From Aeromonas sobria (GTDB taxonomy: Bacteria; Pseudomonadota; Gammaproteobacteria; Enterobacterales; Aeromonadaceae): DNA of 64,000 nucleotides. The DNA lies in contig NZ_CDBW01000006.1 in NCBI RefSeq assembly GCF_000820145.1, positions 186,001-250,000 of the forward strand. The letters run 5' to 3'. The position numbers and the translations under genes were made by a program. The number at the start of each line of letters is the position of its first letter. The stretch's first letter is position 1. The notes beneath the pieces were generated by a model. The model was not told the origin of the DNA. It searched no databases and saw only the letters and a list, made by a program, of their open reading frames with translations. Shown in pieces: positions 58,220 through 64,000 of this stretch.

Positions 58220-59410
58220 ATGTTTGAAAAGGTTGTTGCCGCCCCAGCGGATCCGATCCTGGGCCTGACCGAAGCCTTCCGCGCTGACTCTCGCAGCCAC
58301 AAGATCAATCTGGGGGTCGGGATCTACAAGGATGAGACCGGTGCCACCCCAATCCTTCACTGTGTCAAGAAAGCCGAGCAGAAGCTGCTGACTGACGAGA
58401 AGACCAAGAATTACCTCGGTATTGAAGGCAATATCGAATATGGCCGCATCGTGCAGCAACTGCTGTTCGGCCGTGACGCGGCACTGGTTGCCAGCGGTCG
58501 TGCCAAAACAGCTCAAGCGCCGGGCGGCACCGGCGCCCTGCGTATCGCCGCCGAATTCGTGGTACGCAATGGTCTGGCCAAGACCATCTGGATCTCCGAT
58601 CCCACTTGGGCCAACCACGTCAGCGTATTCCAGGCCGCAGGTCTGACCGTCAAGTGGTACAAGTACTACGATGCGGCCACCAAGGCGCTCGACTTCGCCG
58701 CCATGCAGGCCTCGCTGGCTGAAGTGCAGCCGGGTGAGCTGGTGCTGCTGCACGGCTGCTGCCACAACCCGACCGGTATTGACCCCACCAGCGATCAGTG
58801 GCGCGCACTGGCCAAGCAGAGTGCTGCCGCTGGCTGGCTGCCGCTGTTTGACTTTGCCTATCAGGGTTTTGCCCGTGGTATCGAAGAGGATGCCGAAGGT
58901 CTGCGGATCTTCGCCGAGTGCCATGACGAGCTGCTGGTGGCGAGCTCTTTCTCCAAGAACTTCGGCCTCTACAACGAACGGGTCGGTGCCTTCACTCTGG
59001 TGAGCGCGACCAAAGAGATCGCCGACGTGGCCTTCACTCAGGTCAAGACCGTTATCCGTGCCAACTACTCCAACCCGCCGTCACACGGTGCCGCTGTGGT
59101 CACCGCCGTGGTGAGCGATCCGGCTCTCTATGCCGAATGGGTAGAAGAGGTGGCCGCGATGCGGGTGCGTATTCGCGAGATGCGTGAGCTACTGGTAGAG
59201 AAGCTGGCAGCCCTCGGTGTGAGCCAGGATTTCAGCTTTATCCGCGAGCAGAACGGTATGTTCTCCTTCTCTGGTCTCTCCAAGGATCAGGTTGCGCGCC
59301 TCAACAGCGAGTTTGCCATCTACATCGTCGGTTCCGGCCGGATCAGCGTGGCCGGTATTACTCGCGCCAATATCGATCCCCTGTGCGAGGCGATCGCCAA
59401 GGTGCTGTAA
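58220..59410 (+). CDS. aspC: Aspartate / aromatic amino acid aminotransferase
   Basis: 396 residues, the E. coli length. PLP enzyme of class I that swaps amino groups between aspartate and 2-oxoglutarate. Marks: [37 protein letters not shown], the PLP lysine in [17 protein letters not shown] and the substrate Arg in [14 protein letters not shown] precedes the start at 58220. AspC and TyrB are close; AspC is preferred but tyrB is not excluded. Strong terminator below. Confidence 0.93.
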   Translation: MFEKVVAAPADPILGLTEAFRADSRSHKINLGVGIYKDETGATPILHCVKKAEQKLLTDEKTKNYLGIEGNIEYGRIVQQLLFGRDAALVASGRAKTAQAPGGTGALRIAAEFVVRNGLAKTIWISDPTWANHVSVFQAAGLTVKWYKYYDAATKALDFAAMQASLAEVQPGELVLLHGCCHNPTGIDPTSDQWRALAKQSAAAGWLPLFDFAYQGFARGIEEDAEGLRIFAECHDELLVASSFSKNFGLYNERVGAFTLVSATKEIADVAFTQVKTVIRANYSNPPSHGAAVVTAVVSDPALYAEWVEEVAAMRVRIREMRELLVEKLAALGVSQDFSFIREQNGMFSFSGLSKDQVARLNSEFAIYIVGSGRISVAGITRANIDPLCEAIAKVL

Positions 59411-59466
59411 CCGCATTGCCTTGTGCTTTGGCACTATGCGGCTCTTTGCGGCACTATGCCATGAAC

Positions 59467-59496
59467 AAGCCCGTCACCTTGGTGACGGGCTTTTTT
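59467..59496 (+). terminator. Intrinsic terminator of aspC
   Basis: Stem aagcccgtcacc / ggtgacgggctt with a very short loop and six T. Confidence 0.92.
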
Positions 59497-59536
59497 GATC
59501 GCCAAGAGCTGATCGCCAAACAATGGGAAGGATGAC

Positions 59537-60040
59537 TCAGTGGTGGCGGGCGCCTTGCCACAGTTTGCGCAACTGCAGTAGCAGAGCGGTCAGGGCGCCG
59601 CCGCTCAGGGCGGTCAACACCGCCAGCAGCAGGCTGCCGAGCAGGAATGGAGGCACCAGGGTCACCGCCTCCTGCTCCAGCCAGTGGAGGGTCCAGCTAA
59701 GGTGGAAAGGCTCCGGCGTCTGGTGCAGCACCAGACAACCGGTGCGATAGGCATAGAGATACATAAACGGCAAAGTCAGCGGATTGTTGAACCAGACCGC
59801 CAGCAGGGCCAGCGGCAGGTTGAGGCTGAATGCCAGCGCCAGTCCGACGGCGATGAGCGAATGCATCGGGATGGGGATCCAGCAGGCGAAAATCCCGGCC
59901 GCTACCGCGCCACTGAGCGCTCGGGAGCCCCCTTGCCACAGCGCGGGTGCCAGCAACCGCTCACCAAACAACGCAAACCATTTTTGCTGGCGCAGGGTGT
60001 CGGGGTCTATTTTGAAGCGGGCAAACCAACGACTCAGCAT
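59537..60040 (-). CDS. DUF2062 membrane protein, second of a tandem pair
   Basis: 167 residues. DUF2062 signature: WIPIPMHSLIAVGLALAFSL, NLPLALLAVWFNNPLTLPFM, with the NNP[LF]T motif, and two or three membrane helices. Start at MLSRWFARF overlaps the upstream gene by 7 bases. Both copies share the same plan and about the same length, so they come from a duplication. Role unknown; the first gene of the pair stands back to back with comEC. Confidence 0.85.
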   Translation of the reverse strand: MLSRWFARFKIDPDTLRQQKWFALFGERLLAPALWQGGSRALSGAVAAGIFACWIPIPMHSLIAVGLALAFSLNLPLALLAVWFNNPLTLPFMYLYAYRTGCLVLHQTPEPFHLSWTLHWLEQEAVTLVPPFLLGSLLLAVLTALSGGALTALLLQLRKLWQGARHH

Positions 60041-60552
60041 GCGCGGGCCATCTTGCGCTTTTGCCACTGGCGCACCGTGCTGATCCGCCAGAAGGTGCGG
60101 ATCAGGGTGTAGCCGATGAGGGAACTCAGCAGGGCCAGGATCAGCGATCCCATCAACAGCGGCGGTGCTATCGTCCCCAGCACCGAGACCAGCCAATCCC
60201 AGGTGAACTCAATCTCGATCTGCTGCGCTGAATGTCCCAGCAGCTGGCAACCGACCAGATAGGCGCCGTAGAGCAGGGGCGGCATGGTGAAGGGGTTGGA
60301 GAGCCAGACCAGCGCCACTGACAGTGGTAAGTTGACCCGAAACAGGATGGCACCCCCGGCGGCCAGCAACATCTGGCAGGGCAGTGGCACCCAGGCCATG
60401 AAAAGGCCCACGGCAAATGCCCCTGCGGCAGAGCGTCGATTGAGATGCCAGAGATTGGCGTCGAGCAGCAGTTTACCGAACAGTCGCAAGTGCTTGTGTT
60501 CTTTCAGGGTTTGTTGATCGGGCATCCAGCGTTTTATGAGTCGTTTGGGCAT
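60034..60552 (-). CDS. DUF2062 membrane protein, first of a tandem pair
   Basis: 172 residues. N-terminus MPKRLIKRWMPDQQTLKEHK, then WVPLPCQMLLAAGGAILFRV and NLPLSVALVWLSNPFTMPPL with the SNPFTMP motif. This is the ancestral-type DUF2062 protein found beside comEC and msbA in many gammaproteobacteria. It is divergent from comEC with only 27 bases between the start codons, so their promoters lie inside each other's genes or overlap. Confidence 0.87.
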   Translation of the reverse strand: MPKRLIKRWMPDQQTLKEHKHLRLFGKLLLDANLWHLNRRSAAGAFAVGLFMAWVPLPCQMLLAAGGAILFRVNLPLSVALVWLSNPFTMPPLLYGAYLVGCQLLGHSAQQIEIEFTWDWLVSVLGTIAPPLLMGSLILALLSSLIGYTLIRTFWRISTVRQWQKRKMARAC

Positions 60553-60579
60553 ATTGAAACCTTGCTAAATACTTATCCC

Positions 60580-62781
60580 ATGGATCTGCGTCTATTGTCG
60601 TTTGCCCTGGGGGCAAGCTCCTCACTGCTCTGGCCATGGTTACCTTCACTCGCATGGGGGGGCCTGTTGCTGTCCCTGCTGGTTCCCCTTGCATATTACC
60701 GCGCCTGGCGGCTGCTGTTTCTCCTGCTTGGTATCCTCTGGATGCAAGCCAACCTTGCCTATCGGCTGACGTGGTTGAACCAGCTTGGAGAGCAAACAAG
60801 CCACATCATAACCGCGCAGCTGCAAAGTGCAGAGCCCGAGGGGGATAAATTTGTCCGGCTGCTGCTGCAGGTGAGCACCCTCGACGAACAACCGCTGACA
60901 CCTGAGCCCCTGATCCGGGTCAATGCTTATCAGGCACTGCCAGCCATGACAGTGGGCAGCCGGATCACCCTGGTCACCTCGCTGAAACCGGCCCACGGTC
61001 TTGCCAACGAGGCGGGGCTGGATGGGCGGCGTCTGCTGCTGGGCAAGGGGATCACAGCGACCGGCAATCTGCGCCGGATGATCGCCATTGAGCCAGTGGC
61101 CGCGGGCTGGCGTGAACGCTGGTTGGGATCGGCGACCGAGAGTTGGCGCTCGCTTAACCATGCGCCCTTGCTGGCGGCCCTCACCTTTGGCGAACAGAGT
61201 GGTATCACGGATGCCCAGTGGGAGCTGTTTCGTGGCAGCGGTCTGACTCATATCATCGCTATTTCAGGGCAACACATTGCGATGGTGGCGGTGCTCGGGT
61301 GGTGGCTGGGGCGCTTGTTTGGCCTGCGTGGCGCCATTGTCACGTCTCTGCTGTTTGCCGCCGTCTATAGCGCACTGGCAGGATTTGCGGTGGCCACTGA
61401 GCGGGCCTTGATCATGGTGCTGGTGTGGAGTGTGCTGCGCTGGAGCCGGCGGGAGTGGCCTACCTATCGCATCTGGTTGTGGGCCTTTGTGGTGCTGACC
61501 CTCTGGGATCCCTTCGCCCTCTATTCGGCCGGGTTCTGGCTCTCGTTTCTGGCGGTGGCTATTTTGCTGCTGGTGGGATATTTCCACCACAAGCCCGGGC
61601 TGTGGCAGATCCAGCTCTGGTTGCTGCTCGGCCTGTTGCCACTGCAGTTGGCGCTATTTGAGGGGATAGCGCCGTTGGCCATGGTGATCAACCTGCTGGC
61701 GGTGCCGCTCTTTTGTATTGCCATCATACCGCTGGCGTTGATTGGGGTGCTGCTGGCACCGCTCTCGACCTCACTTGCTTATGGCCTGTTCTGGTTGGCG
61801 GATCTGGGGCTGGGGTGGGTGCTGGCCACCTTGAGCTGGCTGGCCGGGCAGTTGCAACTGTGGTGGCCACTGCCCGGCTGGTGGCTGCCGCTCTGTGCCC
61901 TGCTGTTGCTGCTCTGGTTCGGTTGGCAGTGGCGCCCCGCACGCTGGCTGTGGTTGCCGGGCGCCCTTGCGCTGGTGTTGGCGTGCTGGCCTGCACCGAC
62001 CCGCTGGCAACTGCGGGTGCTGGATGTAGGGCAGGGGCTGGCGGTGCTGATCAGCAAGGGCGATCGCGCCATCCTCTATGACACCGGTGATCGCTATCCC
62101 GGGGGCTACAACATGGCGGATGCGGTGATCTTGCCCCAGTTGAGCCGTCTGGGCATCAGAGTGATCGATCGTCTCATCATCAGCCACAAAGATCGGGATC
62201 ATGCCGGTAATCGCAGGCGGCTGCTCAGCGCCATGCCGGTGCGCCATGAGACCTCATCTTATCCCTTCAGCGAGGGAACCACCCTCTGCCAGCGGGGTCA
62301 GCAGTGGCACTGGCAGGGGCTCGCGTTTGCGGTGCTCTGGCCCGAACACCCCGGCGGTGGGCGTAACAACGATGGCTGCGTGGTACGGATCAGCGATGGC
62401 GAGCGCAGCATATTGCTGAGCGCCGATATCGAACGGCAGGCCGAGCAGCGACTGGTGGCGCTGGAGGGGGAGGGTTTGGCCAGCACCTTGCTGGTGAGCC
62501 CCCATCATGGCAGCCGCAGCTCTTCCACCCCACCGTTTGTGGCGGCGGTGGGGGCGCAGGATGTTATCCATAGCGCCGGTTTCAGGAACCAGTGGAACTT
62601 TCCCCGTCCTGAGGTGGTGGCTCGTTATCAGGATGCTCGCCAGTGGATCACCGGTCAGCAGGGGGCGATATTGGTTGAACCAATAGCCGAAGGCTTGCGT
62701 GTCACGGCCGAGCGTGATGGTGGCCCCTGGTATCGGCGCAGTGGCGACTGGTGGCGACCGAAGCGGTGGTTTGACCAATAA
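60580..62781 (+). CDS. comEC: DNA internalisation competence protein ComEC/Rec2
   Basis: 733 residues. Inner-membrane channel for single-stranded DNA in natural transformation. An N-terminal membrane and OB-like region, the competence domain (LLAALTFGEQSGITDAQWEL, FRGSGLTHIIAISGQHIAMV), many helices, and a C-terminal MBL domain (VLDVGQGLAVLISKGDRAIL, LIISHKDRDHAGNRR, SPHHGSRSS). The start at 60580 (MDLRLLSFALG) fits E. coli; an upstream in-frame ATG reads into the DUF2062 region. All key residues seem intact. Confidence 0.94.
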   Translation: MDLRLLSFALGASSSLLWPWLPSLAWGGLLLSLLVPLAYYRAWRLLFLLLGILWMQANLAYRLTWLNQLGEQTSHIITAQLQSAEPEGDKFVRLLLQVSTLDEQPLTPEPLIRVNAYQALPAMTVGSRITLVTSLKPAHGLANEAGLDGRRLLLGKGITATGNLRRMIAIEPVAAGWRERWLGSATESWRSLNHAPLLAALTFGEQSGITDAQWELFRGSGLTHIIAISGQHIAMVAVLGWWLGRLFGLRGAIVTSLLFAAVYSALAGFAVATERALIMVLVWSVLRWSRREWPTYRIWLWAFVVLTLWDPFALYSAGFWLSFLAVAILLLVGYFHHKPGLWQIQLWLLLGLLPLQLALFEGIAPLAMVINLLAVPLFCIAIIPLALIGVLLAPLSTSLAYGLFWLADLGLGWVLATLSWLAGQLQLWWPLPGWWLPLCALLLLLWFGWQWRPARWLWLPGALALVLACWPAPTRWQLRVLDVGQGLAVLISKGDRAILYDTGDRYPGGYNMADAVILPQLSRLGIRVIDRLIISHKDRDHAGNRRRLLSAMPVRHETSSYPFSEGTTLCQRGQQWHWQGLAFAVLWPEHPGGGRNNDGCVVRISDGERSILLSADIERQAEQRLVALEGEGLASTLLVSPHHGSRSSSTPPFVAAVGAQDVIHSAGFRNQWNFPRPEVVARYQDARQWITGQQGAILVEPIAEGLRVTAERDGGPWYRRSGDWWRPKRWFDQ

Positions 62782-62885
62782 ATAGTCACTTTCGGTGTGG
62801 ATGGCGGTCATATCCAAGGCGGCACTTGGTGGAAACCCAAGCTTTGGCTAGAATGGCGCGTCATTTCCATTACTAACGGCTATTC

Positions 62886-64000
62886 ATGCAACAAGAAACC
62901 TCACAAGAGAGCTGGCCAGTATTCAAACGCCTGCTCGGCTATGTCCGGGACCGCAAGCTGGGCCTGGTTGGTGGCATCATCGGGATGCTGGGCTACGCCG
63001 CCGTGGATACCACCTTCGTCTACTCCATCAAACCGTTGATCGATCAGGGCCTCAATGGCAATGACAGCAGCGTCTTGAAATGGATGCCTTTCTTCGTTCT
63101 CGGCATTGTGGCCCTGCGCGGTTGTGCCGCTTTCCTCTCCAACTATTGCATGGCCTGGGTCGGCAACCATGTGGTGATGCGGCTGCAGCAGCAGGTTTTT
63201 AGCCACCTGATGGCGATGCCCATGAGCTTCTTTGACCGCCAGAATACCGGCAACTTGCTCTCCAAAGTGACCTATGACGCGGGCCAGGTATCCTCTGCTG
63301 CCAGCTCAACTCTGGTGTCGCTGGTGCGAGAGGGTGCCACAGTGGTGGGTCTGCTGGGGCTGATGTTCTGGCACTCTTGGCAGTTGTCCGTGATCTTCCT
63401 GGTGGTGGGCCCTGTGGTGGGGATCCTGATTGGCCTGATCAGCCGACGCTTTCGCCAGATCAGCCGCCATATTCAGCAAGCGGTGGGAGACATCACTACC
63501 TCCACCGAGCAGATGCTGAAAGGTCATAAAGAGGTGCTGATGTTTGGTGGCCAGCAGGTGGAAGACAAGCGCTTCTTCACGGTCAGCAACCGGATGCGTC
63601 AGCAGACCATGAAGATGGTCGCGGCCGATGCTATCGGCAGTCCTATCGTCCAGATGGTGGCCTCGGTCGCGCTGGCGACATTCCTCTATGTGGCGACCAT
63701 CGACAGCGTCAAGGCGACCCTGACCGCCGGTACCTTTACCGTCATGGTCACCTCCATGATGATGCTGCTCAAGCCGCTGAAAAGTCTGACTGACGTCAAT
63801 AACCAGTTCCAGCGCGGTATCACCGCCTGTCAGAGCCTGTTCGGCCTGCTCGATTCCACTCCGGAAGAAGATTCAGGGACCCGTACTCTGGCGCGCGCCC
63901 GTGGCGAAATCGAGTTTCGCAACGTCACCTTTAGCTACCCGACCAAAGAGACACCGGCGCTGCACAATGTCAGCTTCAAGGTCGAGGCGGGTAAATCGGT
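62886..64000 (+). CDS. msbA: Lipid A ABC exporter MsbA, 3' truncated by the window
   Basis: Starts MQQETSQESWPVFKRLLGYV and runs to the window end without a stop, about 371 codons of the roughly 580. Flips core lipid A across the inner membrane. The ABC transmembrane domain is visible (GLVGGIIGMLGYAAVDTTF, MPMSFFDRQNTGNLLSKVTY, TLTAGTFTVMVTSMMMLLKP), then the start of the nucleotide-binding domain (IEFRNVTFSYPTKETPALHN); Walker A lies outside. comEC-msbA is the usual order in the group. Confidence 0.96.
   Translation, partial: MQQETSQESWPVFKRLLGYVRDRKLGLVGGIIGMLGYAAVDTTFVYSIKPLIDQGLNGNDSSVLKWMPFFVLGIVALRGCAAFLSNYCMAWVGNHVVMRLQQQVFSHLMAMPMSFFDRQNTGNLLSKVTYDAGQVSSAASSTLVSLVREGATVVGLLGLMFWHSWQLSVIFLVVGPVVGILIGLISRRFRQISRHIQQAVGDITTSTEQMLKGHKEVLMFGGQQVEDKRFFTVSNRMRQQTMKMVAADAIGSPIVQMVASVALATFLYVATIDSVKATLTAGTFTVMVTSMMMLLKPLKSLTDVNNQFQRGITACQSLFGLLDSTPEEDSGTRTLARARGEIEFRNVTFSYPTKETPALHNVSFKVEAGKS

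Overview
The window reads as chromosomal sequence of an Aeromonas-like gammaproteobacterium. GC is high, proteins such as CarB, YaiW, GloA, the Rnf subunits, HdfR and MaoP are close to their enterobacterial or Vibrio relatives, and a polar-flagellum-type MotY is present. The species call is inference from protein resemblance and gene content. I saw no rRNA, tRNA, CRISPR array or insertion sequence. Both ends cut genes: carB lacks its 5' part and msbA its 3' part. Layout: 1-10 kb holds the end of carB, a YaiW-like lipoprotein, a NERD nuclease-like protein, a small secreted protein, an outer-membrane barrel, a nitrate-sensor-type chemoreceptor and motY. 10-18 kb holds, on the minus strand, rnfABCDGE-nth followed by gloA, with a decayed second copy of the nth 3' end between nth and gloA. 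18-31 kb is mixed: a large PLD-helicase-DUF3427 protein of likely foreign origin, a VOC protein followed by a second decayed 3' end, an alpha/beta hydrolase, rluF, a CynX-type transporter next to a LysR regulator, ybaM, a thioesterase, yebE and a GNAT acetyltransferase. 30-38 kb is the most interesting part. A MocR-type regulator with a pair of perfect 13-bp direct repeats at its start stands divergent from a run of eight plus-strand genes. These are cydA-cydB-cydX (a copper-free cytochrome bd oxidase), then a secreted metallo-beta-lactamase-fold protein whose 3' end overlaps an HvfA-type peptide precursor, then the MNIO maturase HvfB, its partner HvfC and a DoxX membrane protein HvfX. From the metallohydrolase to hvfX every junction overlaps, so this looks like one unit for making a modified-cysteine, copper-binding peptide, placed directly behind a copper-independent terminal oxidase. 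38-46 kb carries an MFS exporter, a periplasmic HAD phosphatase, a small monooxygenase, an AT-rich HEPN-like orphan, a VOC/DUF6404 overlapping pair, a LysR regulator and a second chemoreceptor. 46-55 kb is a complete glycerol and glycerol-3-phosphate regulon: glpK and glpF on minus, divergent from glpT, glpR, glpD and glpQ. 55-64 kb holds ecotin, the maoP-hdfR pair, an unrecognised protein with a Toprim-like C-terminal half, aspC, two tandem DUF2062 membrane proteins, comEC and the start of msbA. Many genes end in clear intrinsic terminators, which helped to set transcription units.
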